A DNA stretch of 64,000 nucleotides from Sphingomonas gellani (GTDB taxonomy: Bacteria; Pseudomonadota; Alphaproteobacteria; Sphingomonadales; Sphingomonadaceae), in NCBI RefSeq assembly GCF_900110035.1, contig NZ_FOCF01000009.1:123311-187310 (forward strand), given 5' to 3'. The notes under the pieces were generated by a model. That model searched no databases. It was not told the DNA's origin and saw nothing but the letters and a program-made list of their open reading frames with translations. This document shows, in pieces, positions 41,542 through 50,787 of this stretch (the first letter of the stretch is position 1; each line of letters starts with the position of its first letter). Position numbers and translations under genes: made by a program.

Positions 41542-43082
41542 ATCGTCTTCTCCCTCTCCTGTTCTTCTGCCGCGTTGCCCCAAACCCGATAGTCGACGAA
41601 CAGGCCCGCCCGTTCGTCCAGCCGCGCGATGAAGTCGCCGGATGCGGGGAACGGCCGAACGTCCTCGTCCTCGCGCCAGCGACGGTCGCCCCGGATCAGC
41701 CGGCCCCTGGTCGCCTCCAGCAGCGCGCGCTTGGTGTTGCCCGCCGGCATCCGCCATCCGCGTGCCGGCGCCTGTGCGAACGCCTCGTCGGTGGACACCA
41801 TCGCCACCAGCGACGGATGGGTCATCAACTCCAGCCCCTTCGCCTTCAACGTCGCGTTGTGGCTGCCGTGATGCCCGACCTTGTAGAGCCGGGTTCGACC
41901 CAGGATGTCGGTGGCGGTCAGCGTGGCGTTGCCCAGCGCATAGGTCTGGTTGTGCCAGGACTCCCAGTTGCCGACCTGCGCATCGCCCGCAAACAGCATG
42001 AAGTCCCCGTTCGGCAACGCAAACGCGATCACCAGGCTGGTGTTGTTGGTATCGCTGTCCAGTTGCAGCGCGAACTCGCCGGCCGCGCTCAGCCAGTCGC
42101 CGTCGATCCGCCGACGCGACTGGTCGGGCGCGTCGCCGCCACGGCTCGGCTGGTCGGGGGGCAGGTCGTCATAATAACGTCGGCGCAGCCACTGGCGTGC
42201 CGCGTCGTCCGGCCCGGCCGCCGGATCGTCCGTCGCGGCACGCACCGACACCTCGGTCAGGCGCCGCTCGCCGGGCGCGAAGGGGGAATGGCCGCTGCGG
42301 TCTGGCTGTGCCGGATCCAGCGCTTCGTCGAGCAATGCCAGCGTCGATCCGGGCGGCGCGGCATAGACCTCGTCCCCGCGTTTCGTCGGCAGGTCCTTGA
42401 ACAGCAGCCGATCACGTGGGGGGCCCATCACCACCGCGTCCAGCGGCACCGCCCCGGGCGTGCGCAGCACGGTGCCCGGACCGAGATAGCGGACATGGCC
42501 CTTTCCTGCCGTGTCGCGCAGCCGGTCGATGATCGCGCCGGTCGTCATGCGCGTACCGGCGGTGGTCCCGGTCGGCGCGGCTGCGAAGAACGCGTCCAGT
42601 CCGGCCAGCGCCGTGTGCGGTGCGGCCGCGAAAGGGCTGCGCGGACCCGGCGTCGCAATCGCTTCCGTCAGAGCGGCGAGCTTGCCGCGCGATCGGTCGA
42701 ACCGTTCGCGAAGCTCATTCGCCTGATCGTCCTCCGGGTCTTCCGTCCAGGCGAACCAGACGTCGCCGATCGCGATCCCCCCGCCGAAGAACAGGTCGGC
42801 CGCCTGCGCGAAGCCCGACAGATGGTCGGCATGCTGGTGCGTTGCGATCACCAGGTCGAGCCGGCCGCCGCAGGCCGCCGCGATGTCCTGCGCGACCGCG
42901 TGCATCACCCCCGCCGCGTCGGGGGTACCGGTCAGCACGCCGCAGTCGATCAGGATGAACGCGCGCGCGTCACCGTCCTCGATGCTGAGGAGGAAGCAGT
43001 CGCCGAGCAGCCCGCGCGCGACCTTGTTCCCGTCCGCCTGGGGCCCGCGATACATGCGCACGGTGATGCGGGGATCGCCCAT
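41538..43082 (-). CDS. Metallo-beta-lactamase-fold hydrolase
   Basis: The 514-residue protein has the MBL zinc motif HQHADHLSG near residue 82, preceded by ILIDCGVL. Later it has MLFAGDAQVGNWE (metal-binding Asp) and KVGHHGSHNATL (last His), as in ComEC-type or competence-like MBL hydrolases. A long insertion (about 110-330) separates the first and last metal motifs. Substrates of related proteins include nucleic acids, cyclic nucleotides, lipids and thioesters, so the activity is open. No signal peptide. It lies 3 nt downstream of the metallopeptidase gene and overlaps the next gene. Confidence 0.85.
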   Translation of the reverse strand: MGDPRITVRMYRGPQADGNKVARGLLGDCFLLSIEDGDARAFILIDCGVLTGTPDAAGVMHAVAQDIAAACGGRLDLVIATHQHADHLSGFAQAADLFFGGGIAIGDVWFAWTEDPEDDQANELRERFDRSRGKLAALTEAIATPGPRSPFAAAPHTALAGLDAFFAAAPTGTTAGTRMTTGAIIDRLRDTAGKGHVRYLGPGTVLRTPGAVPLDAVVMGPPRDRLLFKDLPTKRGDEVYAAPPGSTLALLDEALDPAQPDRSGHSPFAPGERRLTEVSVRAATDDPAAGPDDAARQWLRRRYYDDLPPDQPSRGGDAPDQSRRRIDGDWLSAAGEFALQLDSDTNNTSLVIAFALPNGDFMLFAGDAQVGNWESWHNQTYALGNATLTATDILGRTRLYKVGHHGSHNATLKAKGLELMTHPSLVAMVSTDEAFAQAPARGWRMPAGNTKRALLEATRGRLIRGDRRWREDEDVRPFPASGDFIARLDERAGLFVDYRVWGNAAEEQEREKTI

Positions 43083-43085
43083 TGC

Positions 43086-45110
43086 CTATGCCCTGTGAAC
43101 CAGCGCGAACGGCTCGCGCGGGCCGGTGCGGCGGGCGAACGCCATGCCCAGCGGTTCGCCGGTGTGGAAAGCGCGCTGCCGGACCAGTCGGTCGCCGTCG
43201 TCGATCCGTTTGCGGATGATCCGCCGGACGCGCCCGTCGCGCAGGTCGACGATCACCGTTGCGCCCCCCCGGAACCAGAAATCCTGCGCCGGGGGTTCGG
43301 TGCGCGTACCGTTTCCCGCACTCGCGGCTTCCGCCTTGTCCTGCAACGCCTTGTCGAAATAGCCGCGCCGACGCTGTGTGATGTGCGCGATCAACTGGTG
43401 GAGCTCCTGCCCATCCGGCCCCTGTCGCCGCGCGATGCGGGCGGTGTTGACGGAATAGGCGGGCTTGCCCGTCTTCTCGGACAGCGCGATCGTCGGATGG
43501 TCGTCGGTGACCATGCGGATGCCCAGCAGGCTTTCCCATTCCCGGTCGATTTCGGAGCTTCGCTTTTCGTCGGTTGGCGCGCCGGTGTCAGGATCGATCG
43601 ATGGTTCGTTCAGCCATTGCCACAGCGCCACCTGATTGTGCTCGATGATGCCGATCGCCTTTTCGCGCAGGTTGCGGCCGGCCACCTTGCCCGACTGCGA
43701 CGAGGCATAGGCATCCCCGTCGTCCTTGCCGTCGAAGGTGACGCCGAACTTCAGCCGGGCAAGCGCGCCCTGCATCAGGCCGGTGACCTGGTTCTCCGTG
43801 GCCAGGTGGGTCAGGTCCGACAGGTCGGGTTCCGCCCACATCAGGCTGGACGGCGCGTAGGAGATGCAGCCGGGCACCGGGATGCCCCGTTTGCGGAACG
43901 CATCGGCAAAGGCGACGCGGTAACGCAGCGGATCGTCGGGGACGAGATCGGCATCGGCGGTGACGATCGCGCGCAGATACTCGCCGAAACTGTTGTCGAC
44001 GGGCGGCAGATAGTCGAGCCCGCGTACGCAGATGCGCAGCACCTGGTCCGCCGTCTTGCCCGCCTCCCGCGCCAGCCGGCGGGCCAGTTCGATCGGCAGC
44101 GTGTCGCTGGTGCCCGGCCGGTAATCGGCCAGGCGGAACAGGTCGGCGGTGCGCCGTTCGTAGATGGTCGCGAACGCGTCGAAGATCGCCGCCACCAGGA
44201 ACTGACCGCGATCATGCGGTTCGGTCGTGTCCTCCAGCTTGCGGACGGGGCCTGCACCCCTCGCCTCGTCTGCGATCAGTTGCAGGGCATAGCGCAGGGC
44301 GCCCGCGCGTCCCGTCGCGTGGCCGAACTGCGCCGCGATGCCGGTCAGTAATCCATTGGCGCGCAGCGACCCGGACGAGGCGACGATCTGCTGCTCGACC
44401 ACCTCCGTCATGGTGAAATGCTGGAGCAGCGCGACGATGTCGGCGAACCCTTCGTGAAAGGCGAGCATGTCGGGGTTGGACGCGTCGATCGTGCGCGGTT
44501 GCAGCCCGTGCAGGATGGCATGCGCGGTTTCGTGTGCGACGATGTCGTGCGACAGGCAGGTGAACACCCATGCGGAGTCCTGCCCGGGCACCTCATCCGG
44601 CTTGAAATAGCCGAACAGCAGCGCTGTCTTATCGGGGCTGTAATAAGCGTTCGCCTCGCGCAGGGCGTGCGGGTAGATGCGCAGCCGCTTGACGTAGTTG
44701 CCGGGGCTGTTGACCCCGCCCGTCCGCGCCCAGATCACGCCGCGCCCCAGCGCCCGCTCGAACACGCGCACCGTCTTCATCGCCACCGCGAACACCATCT
44801 GCTGGTGGAATTGCGGCTGCCCTTCCGCCTGCGGCAGCCCGTCCTGGGCAAGGAGATGGGGGTGGTCGAGGTCGACGGGCGCGTAGAACAGCCCGCAGGC
44901 CGGATCGTAGTCGACGACCTCGATGTAATCGTTGCACGGCCCGGGGCCGAGCGCATCCTCCCACGGTGTTTCCCATGGCAGCTCGATCACCGTGTCGTTG
45001 CAGATTGCGGTTTCCAGCGTCACCGAGGATCGCGGATCGAATGCATAGACTCGCAGCCGGCGCTTCGCAGGCCGTTCCAGCCAACTCGGAAGATCAGTCG
45101 CGATCACCAT
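43086..45110 (-). CDS. Gluzincin-like zinc metallopeptidase, first gene of hydrolase operon
   Basis: The 674-residue protein carries an HExxH motif (DIVAHETAHAILHGLQP, around residue 190) and a downstream third ligand in MLAFHEGFADIVALLQHF (E-x-x-x-D type), as in MA-clan gluzincins. The N-terminal part is beta-rich (LRVYAFDPRSSVTLE; YIEVVDYDP). The C-terminus contains a long helical region and strands (GGATVIVDLRDGRVRRIIRK). No signal peptide or propeptide is evident, unlike secreted thermolysins. It is the promoter-proximal gene of six on this strand, with a gap of about 260 nt separating it from the AraC-family gene upstream. The target protein is unknown. Confidence 0.8.
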   Translation of the reverse strand: MVIATDLPSWLERPAKRRLRVYAFDPRSSVTLETAICNDTVIELPWETPWEDALGPGPCNDYIEVVDYDPACGLFYAPVDLDHPHLLAQDGLPQAEGQPQFHQQMVFAVAMKTVRVFERALGRGVIWARTGGVNSPGNYVKRLRIYPHALREANAYYSPDKTALLFGYFKPDEVPGQDSAWVFTCLSHDIVAHETAHAILHGLQPRTIDASNPDMLAFHEGFADIVALLQHFTMTEVVEQQIVASSGSLRANGLLTGIAAQFGHATGRAGALRYALQLIADEARGAGPVRKLEDTTEPHDRGQFLVAAIFDAFATIYERRTADLFRLADYRPGTSDTLPIELARRLAREAGKTADQVLRICVRGLDYLPPVDNSFGEYLRAIVTADADLVPDDPLRYRVAFADAFRKRGIPVPGCISYAPSSLMWAEPDLSDLTHLATENQVTGLMQGALARLKFGVTFDGKDDGDAYASSQSGKVAGRNLREKAIGIIEHNQVALWQWLNEPSIDPDTGAPTDEKRSSEIDREWESLLGIRMVTDDHPTIALSEKTGKPAYSVNTARIARRQGPDGQELHQLIAHITQRRRGYFDKALQDKAEAASAGNGTRTEPPAQDFWFRGGATVIVDLRDGRVRRIIRKRIDDGDRLVRQRAFHTGEPLGMAFARRTGPREPFALVHRA

Positions 45111-45202
45111 GGCCTGTCGACCCTGCCGCAGACAAAACCCGAAATTGCGCGATACACGTCACGAGCGATGGGCGGCGTCATCAGTGTATGCCGCGAGTCG
45201 CT

Positions 45203-45271
45203 ACTTGGCATTACCAAGTTGATACTATCAACGACTTGAGTCAACCTGAATACAGGCCGATGTTACGGCCT
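45203..45271. promoter_or_regulatory. Two small inverted repeats in the control region of the hydrolase operon
   Basis: The gap at 45111-45370 precedes the metallopeptidase gene. It holds ACTTGG (45203-45208) with CCAAGT (45214-45219), and AGGCCG (45254-45259) with CGGCCT (45266-45271). The first lies in AT-rich sequence and could be an operator. The second could be a weak terminator of the AraC-family gene. No confident -35/-10 pair was chosen. Confidence 0.35.
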
Positions 45272-45370
45272 CAACTGCATGGCGTTACCGGCAACGGGCA
45301 GGCAAATACTGAAAACAGGTAACCCGCTGTTATTCCTGACCATCGGGATTCTGCGCGCATCTCCGCCGGA

Positions 45371-46354
45371 TCAGCGCGCCCGTGCCTCTCCCGGCGTGCA
45401 GCCGAAGCGCGCGCGAAAGGTTCGGTTGAAATGCGACAAGTCCGAAAAGCCGACCGCCAGCGCGATATCGAGGATGCGGTCGCCCGCCGCGCCGCCATGG
45501 TGAAGCCTCTCGATCGCCCGGTCCAGCCGTACCGACCGCAGCAGCCCGCCGAAATCCAGGCCGCGCGATGCGAAAAGCAGGTATGCCGACCTGAGCGAAA
45601 CATGCGCCGCGGCCGCCGCGTCTCGCATGGTCAGCGTGGGGTCGGCGTAGCGTGCCTCGATCGTCGCGATCATGGCGCAAAGGCGTGCTTCGTTAAGCGC
45701 GGCCCGCCCCAGCACGCCCGACCCGTCCAGCGCGTCGTGGATGGCGCGGCCGACCAGTTCGCCGATCTGGCGGCGGGCCAGCATGCTTGCCGCCTCGCCG
45801 CCTTGCGCACGGCGCATCAGGGTGGCGAGATACGGGCGTAGCAGCATCATCGCCTCGCCATGGGCGGGCAGGTGCACTCCGCCTGCCTGCTCGACGCGCG
45901 CGATGGGACCCAGCACGCCTCGCGGCAGGCGCACCAGCAGGAAACGGTCGTTGTGCCACCAGCTTCTGACCGGGCGACCATGGGCGACGAACAGGCCGTC
46001 GCCGCGCCGAAGCATCACGCGCCGGTCGTTCTGTTCGAAACGGATATGGTCGGTCAGCGCCACGAACAGGGTGCAATCGTCATCATCGTCGCCGCGCAGC
46101 AGGCGCGCGTCGCGCTCCACGTCCAGCCCGATGATCCGGCCGCTGGCCAGAACCAGCCCGCCGCCCAGGTCGACGTTCAACCAGTCGAGGTCGGGATGGC
46201 CGCCCGACCCGTCCAGCACCCGTGCCTGGCCGGAGGTGAGCCGGCGGGCAAGCTCGTCGCTGAGCAGGCTGGTGCGCAAGGCCGGCGCGACGCCATCGGT
46301 ACGGATCCGCGTGACGACTGGTGTGGCGGGCGTGGCACCGGCGCGATCCGGCAT
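45371..46354 (-). CDS. AraC-family transcriptional regulator
   Basis: About 327 residues from ATG 46354 (an alternative ATG at 46456 adds 34). The N-terminal effector-type domain resembles AraC-binding-like cupins (RRGDGLFVAHGRPVRSWWHN; FLLVRLPRGVLGPIAR). The C-terminal about 100 residues hold two HTH motifs (TMRDAAAAAHVSLRSAYLLF and ILDIALAVGFSDLSHFNRTF), ending PGEARAR. It lies between the hydrolase operon (same strand, downstream) and the divergent Ig-like/TULIP-like pair. It is thus well placed to control both. The shorter start leaves about 135 nt for the divergent promoter and is preferred for that reason only. Confidence 0.9.
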   Translation of the reverse strand: MPDRAGATPATPVVTRIRTDGVAPALRTSLLSDELARRLTSGQARVLDGSGGHPDLDWLNVDLGGGLVLASGRIIGLDVERDARLLRGDDDDDCTLFVALTDHIRFEQNDRRVMLRRGDGLFVAHGRPVRSWWHNDRFLLVRLPRGVLGPIARVEQAGGVHLPAHGEAMMLLRPYLATLMRRAQGGEAASMLARRQIGELVGRAIHDALDGSGVLGRAALNEARLCAMIATIEARYADPTLTMRDAAAAAHVSLRSAYLLFASRGLDFGGLLRSVRLDRAIERLHHGGAAGDRILDIALAVGFSDLSHFNRTFRARFGCTPGEARAR

Positions 46355-46489
46355 TCCGCCGGTCGCTGCGGGGCGAGGAGCGGTTTTTGCACGCCGGTCC
46401 CGTTCACTTGCACTGTCGGCCAAGCGATCGCTCCCCCGAATCGAATAGTGCAACATCCGGAAGCTGACACAGCAGGGGAGCGATTGTCG

Positions 46490-47080
46490 ATGCAGGTCGC
46501 GGGACTTGTCGTGCCAACGCCGGGCGTGGCGGCATCGGTGGAGTGGCTGGAGATACAGGCCGCGGTGACGCGCGGCGCGGCTTCGGTGCCCCCACCCTTC
46601 GCCACCGCCACCACCGATGCGCAGGGGCGTTTTCGCATGGTGGTGGACGATGCGACGCCATGGAACGCGGTGTCCTTTTCCGTCCGGCATGCGGGCACCG
46701 ACATCCCGGTGCGCAACCTGGGTAGCACGCGACAGCGTACCGGTATCGGCATCACCCTTCAGCTTCTGCCGCCGCAGGACGGGCGCATCGCGATCGCCGA
46801 TTTGGCGGGCCTTCACGCCCAGGAGGCGGAGGTGGTGGCACGGCTCAACCGGCTGCCGCAGGGGGGGCTCGCCTTTTTCACGGATCCGGTCCGTGCGTTG
46901 GGCGCGGCGGGGGTCGACTTGGCGCCGCAGGCGGTGGCCGAGTTCCGCATCGAGTTTCCGCACACGCCGACCTCCACCGCGCTCGCCTTCGCGGCGGTGC
47001 TGGCGACACCGGCTCAGGGGTCGAATGGGGTGCGCGTCCGCCTGAGCGGGCTGTTTCAGCAGGGAGGGGGCAAGCCATGA
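46490..47080 (+). CDS. Uncharacterised protein with carboxypeptidase-regulatory (Ig)-like domain
   Basis: The 196-residue protein starts at ATG 46490, which has an excellent GGGGAG ribosome-binding site about 9 nt upstream. The first half reads like a carboxypeptidase-regulatory-like beta-sandwich (IQAAVTRGAASVPPPFATAT, then TTDAQGRFRMVVDDATPW and VSFSVRHAGTDIPV). The second half is mixed, with VEFRI-like strands (VAEFRIEFPHTPTSTALAFA). There is no signal peptide. The stop overlaps the next start as ATGA, so this and the large gene after it form one unit. It is divergent from the AraC gene. The function is unknown; an adaptor or binding role is a guess. Confidence 0.7.
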   Translation: MQVAGLVVPTPGVAASVEWLEIQAAVTRGAASVPPPFATATTDAQGRFRMVVDDATPWNAVSFSVRHAGTDIPVRNLGSTRQRTGIGITLQLLPPQDGRIAIADLAGLHAQEAEVVARLNRLPQGGLAFFTDPVRALGAAGVDLAPQAVAEFRIEFPHTPTSTALAFAAVLATPAQGSNGVRVRLSGLFQQGGGKP

Positions 47081-49335
47081 GCCTGACGGGTGGACACGAT
47101 CTTGCCATCGCCATTGCGGGGCCGGCGATCCGCGCGCTGATCCTGAAGCAATTGCCCGAACAATTGCCGATCAAGGGTCCGGTGCAGATCGGCCCCGTCG
47201 CCATTCCGCTGACGCTTAACGGGAAGACGGGCACCGTCACCCTGTATGCGGTGCTGCGAAAGCTGACGCCGCAGATGGTCGATGCGAACGGCACGCCCAC
47301 CTTGCGCTTCCAGCTCCGCTACGACCGGGCGAGCCTGTCCGGCGCGATGCTTCCCAAACAGGTCTGCCCGATCGCGGGAACGCTCACCATCGACGCGGCG
47401 ATCACGGTCGCCTCCACCCCGATCGGCGGATCGACCAATGTGCTGCAACAGGCGCAGGTCGACTTTTCCGCCGCCAATTTCACCAACAGCTTCGACGACA
47501 ACAGCGTGGAGGCGGCGGTGCCGGGCGGGGGCGCGGCGATCGGTGCCGCCATGGCCGGCGCCTTGAAACAGCTGCTCATCATGTTCGCGCCCAATGGCGG
47601 GGTCATTCCGGTAGGACCGGCGATACCGCTCAACCCGAAAAGCGGGGGCAGCCTCAGCCCGCTGGTGGTCACCGCTTTTCGCCTGCGCGCGATCAACGGC
47701 GGGTTGGTTCTGTTCATGAACCTGGACGGATCGACCCGCAACGCAGGCGATCCCAAGAACAAGGTCGCGCTGGACCTGCCCGCCAACCGCAACATCGCGC
47801 TTCAGATGTCGGCGGGGTGTTTTCACCGACAGGTCTTCTGTCCGGGCCTTGCCAAGCAGTTCAAGGTGCCGGTCGCCAGCCTGCCGACCAGTTGCGGCAA
47901 TGCGGGGTCGGTCGGCTATTACGTGGCGCAGGCGGACGAGACGATCGACATCAAGCGGCTGGGCGACACGTTCCAGCAGGGCCGGATCGTCGTCGACGGC
48001 ACGTTCGGCAAGTCCGGCTTCTGCTACGACCTGAACGGTGGGTTCACCGGGCAGATCACCTTTCCCAGCGGGATCGTGCCCAAATTCGATCTGGTCAATG
48101 CGACGTCCGACCTCGACGTGCCCTGGTATTGCAAGGTCGTGGCGGCGGTGATCGGGACGCTGACCGGGGGCGCGCTGTTCGGTGCGATGACGTTTCTGGG
48201 CGTGGAGATCGCCGAAAGCGCTGTCGACAATGCGATCAGCAAGCAGCTGAAGAACGGGTTCGACGGACTGGGCCTGCCCGCCGGCGCGCTGGGGTCGGGT
48301 GCGTTCACGGGTGCCAGCTTCGACACCGCCATCGTCACGGCGGAAGGACTGTCGATCGGCGGAACCCTGCCCGCGCCCGCAATTCCCTGGACCGACGTGA
48401 CGCCCGGCATGTCGCTGGACGGCGCGATCTCCACCACCAACACGCAACTGATCGAACAGGGCACCGTCAAGAAGAAGACGCCCTGCACGCTTGAGAAGGA
48501 CTATCCCTACACGCTGCAGAGCGTCAGCGAGACCGCCGCCTATGACGTGACGCTGCAATGGGTGGTGCAGCCCATGCTGTCCACGGAATGGCGCATCCTT
48601 ATCCCCAATGCGGCGTGGACGGCCGCGCAGGTGATCCCGCTGTCGGGCACCGGCGTCGCGACGCTGTCGCAGGTGGACACGATCATCCCCAACCTGAACG
48701 GTCCGGTGAAGGGCAAGGCGGACGTGACGGTCGCCTATACCGCAACGGCGGACGGGATCACGCTGACCAACCTGGAACCGCAAAAGGGTGGCTACGGCTT
48801 TCAGCTGGAAGCGGTGGTGACCCTGTGCGGCGGGGAAACGAAAAGCGTCCAGCGCGGCATCGCTTTCCAAGGCATGGTGCTCGACATTCTGGGCTTCGAC
48901 CAGGACGTGAACGACTGCACGACCAAATGGTACAAGGCGATCAAGGCGGCCGCGGGGCGGTTCCGGCTGGAACGTGTGCCGACGATCCTGGAAAAGGTCG
49001 ACATGCCACCGCCCGAACGCTTCCGGCAGTTCTTCGAAACCATGGTCCGTCATGGGCGTCAGGCGGGGGCCGACACGCCCGAACTCGCCGCGATGCTGGC
49101 GGCGGGGCATGTCGGCAGCATGGCGCGCGCGACCCTGCATGCCGAGGGGCTGCGGACCATGGCACTGGCCGCCACCAGCGATGCCGGGATCCGCGCTGCG
49201 TCCCAGGCACGCTTCGATGCCGCCAATGCGGCGCTGGCCACTGCCCAATCGGCGGTGGACGGGGCGCAGCAGCAGCTTGCCGACGCACAGCAGATGGCCG
49301 TGGACGTGCGGCTGTCCCTGGCGGGCGGACGCTGA
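47077..49335 (+). CDS. Large beta-rich protein, possibly TULIP-like lipid-binding, with C-terminal coiled coil
   Basis: The 752-residue protein has no firm family match. The N-terminal half has long amphipathic strands and a helix (LAIAIAGPAIRALILKQLPE; VQIGPVAIPLTLNGKTGTVT; RFQLRYDRASLSGAM; AGTLTIDAAITVAST). A second similar unit follows at about 340-470 (VDNAISKQLKNGFDG; TAEGLSIGGTLPAPAI). This pattern recalls tubular lipid-binding (TULIP/BPI-like) domains, but the assignment is visual. The central part is Ig-like (VTLQWVVQPMLSTEWRI; VTVAYTATADGITLTNLEPQ). The C-terminus is coiled coil (ANAALATAQSAVDGAQQQLA). A Gly/Ala-rich hydrophobic segment (VVAAVIGTLTGGALFGAMTF) could insert into membranes. 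There is no signal peptide. Confidence 0.65.
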   Translation: MSLTGGHDLAIAIAGPAIRALILKQLPEQLPIKGPVQIGPVAIPLTLNGKTGTVTLYAVLRKLTPQMVDANGTPTLRFQLRYDRASLSGAMLPKQVCPIAGTLTIDAAITVASTPIGGSTNVLQQAQVDFSAANFTNSFDDNSVEAAVPGGGAAIGAAMAGALKQLLIMFAPNGGVIPVGPAIPLNPKSGGSLSPLVVTAFRLRAINGGLVLFMNLDGSTRNAGDPKNKVALDLPANRNIALQMSAGCFHRQVFCPGLAKQFKVPVASLPTSCGNAGSVGYYVAQADETIDIKRLGDTFQQGRIVVDGTFGKSGFCYDLNGGFTGQITFPSGIVPKFDLVNATSDLDVPWYCKVVAAVIGTLTGGALFGAMTFLGVEIAESAVDNAISKQLKNGFDGLGLPAGALGSGAFTGASFDTAIVTAEGLSIGGTLPAPAIPWTDVTPGMSLDGAISTTNTQLIEQGTVKKKTPCTLEKDYPYTLQSVSETAAYDVTLQWVVQPMLSTEWRILIPNAAWTAAQVIPLSGTGVATLSQVDTIIPNLNGPVKGKADVTVAYTATADGITLTNLEPQKGGYGFQLEAVVTLCGGETKSVQRGIAFQGMVLDILGFDQDVNDCTTKWYKAIKAAAGRFRLERVPTILEKVDMPPPERFRQFFETMVRHGRQAGADTPELAAMLAAGHVGSMARATLHAEGLRTMALAATSDAGIRAASQARFDAANAALATAQSAVDGAQQQLADAQQMAVDVRLSLAGGR

Positions 49336-49619
49336 GCGGCCCTTGTCGGCGCCGGACGTCCGTCATGCGCCGGTGACGGGCACCTGAAGCACATCGTCGG
49401 GGAAATCTGCGCCAGAAAACATGACGATCGCCCGGCGGAAGGCTGGCGGGCACCCGGTCGCTGCGTTAACACTAACGGCGGGGAGAGGATGCTCGGCGCG
49501 TTCATGTCATCGGCCGGCATGGTCGCATCGTTCCTTTCCCGGTCGTGACGCCTGCCGGCGCACGGCGATCAGGACAGATGCCCGGCATGCCGGAACGGTG
49601 GGAAAGAAGACAAAAGACG

Positions 49620-50585
49620 ATGCACCTGGAAAAGCGTGTGCTGGTGACGGGCGGGGCCGGTTTCCTGGGTTCGCATCTGTGCGAATTGCTGATCGCGCAG
49701 GGCGCGCATGTGCTGTGCGTCGACAATTTCTACACCGGCAACCATGCCAATGTCGCCACACTGCGCGACCATCCCCGGTTCGAGCTGATCCGCCACGACG
49801 TGTGCTTCCCGCTCTATGTGGAGGTGGACGAGATCTACAATCTCGCCTGCCCGGCCAGCCCGATCCATTACCAGCGCGATCCGGTGCAGACCACCAAGAC
49901 CAGCGTGATGGGCGCGATCAACATGCTGGGTCTGGCCAAGCGGACCGGCGCGCGCATCTTCCAGGCGTCGACGTCGGAAGTCTATGGCGACCCCCTCGTC
50001 CACCCGCAGCCCGAGGAGTATTGGGGCAACGTCAACCCGATCGGCGTGCGGTCCTGCTATGACGAGGGCAAGCGGTGCGCGGAAACGCTGTTCTTCGACT
50101 ATCGTCGCCAGCACGGGCTGGAGGTGCGGGTGGTGCGCATCTTCAACACCTATGGTCCGCGCATGCATCCCAATGACGGGCGCGTGGTGTCCAGCTTCAT
50201 CGTGCAGGCGTTGCAGGGGCACGACATCACCATTTTCGGCGACGGGCAGCAGACGCGGTCCTTCTGCTACGTGTCCGACCTGATCGACGGCTTTTCGAAA
50301 CTGATGGCGTCCGACCAGGCGGGGCCGGTCAATATCGGCAATCCCGGCGAGTTCACCATCCGCGAACTGGCGGAAACGGTGATCGCGCTGACCGGATCGC
50401 GCTCTCGACTGGTCAATCTGCCTCTGCCCAGTGACGATCCGAAACAGCGCCGCCCCGACATCGCGATCGCGCGCGAAAAGTTGAACTGGGCCCCGCTGGT
50501 GCAGCTGCATGAGGGGCTGATCAAGACCATCGCCTATTTCGACACGCTGCTGTCGGGCGGCCGGATCGCAGTCGCGGCGGAATAG
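49620..50585 (+). CDS. uxs: UDP-glucuronate decarboxylase (UDP-xylose synthase)
   Basis: The 321-residue extended SDR makes UDP-xylose from UDP-glucuronate. The Rossmann motif is [15 protein letters not shown]. The UXS-specific stretches are [40 protein letters not shown] and [15 protein letters not shown]. The catalytic pair is in [11 protein letters not shown] (Y-x-x-x-K). Other matches are [18 protein letters not shown] and [16 protein letters not shown] 49620 gives the normal length of about 320; the upstream extension of the frame is not conserved-looking. Its substrate would come from the Ugd gene at 56.7 kb. It stands alone between the TULIP-like gene and the serralysin region. Confidence 0.93.
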   Translation: MHLEKRVLVTGGAGFLGSHLCELLIAQGAHVLCVDNFYTGNHANVATLRDHPRFELIRHDVCFPLYVEVDEIYNLACPASPIHYQRDPVQTTKTSVMGAINMLGLAKRTGARIFQASTSEVYGDPLVHPQPEEYWGNVNPIGVRSCYDEGKRCAETLFFDYRRQHGLEVRVVRIFNTYGPRMHPNDGRVVSSFIVQALQGHDITIFGDGQQTRSFCYVSDLIDGFSKLMASDQAGPVNIGNPGEFTIRELAETVIALTGSRSRLVNLPLPSDDPKQRRPDIAIAREKLNWAPLVQLHEGLIKTIAYFDTLLSGGRIAVAAE

Positions 50586-50605
50586 CACGTTCCACGGCGT
50601 AGATC

Positions 50606-50617
50606 TGTCGACATGTC
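50606..50617. promoter_or_regulatory. GACATGTC motif in the gap after the UDP-xylose synthase gene
   Basis: TGTCGACATGTC contains the same self-complementary GACATGTC core found upstream of kpsT, a recombinase and the serralysin. It lies in the gap at 50586-50787. A variant (GACATGTT, 50785-50792) overlaps the putative start of the next gene at 50788. Confidence 0.35.
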
Positions 50618-50787
50618 TGCGCTGCTGTGTGCACGTGCCGGCGATAGGCGGCGCGGGCGTCCGTGTGGCGTGCCCTGCTCTCAGCCCATTGCCATGGTTC
50701 GGAGATGGCCGACCCGCTTGTGCAGACTGGCCTTATTGTCCCGTTTGGCGACATCATATTCCATGAACCTAGCGTCACGCAGTTGAC

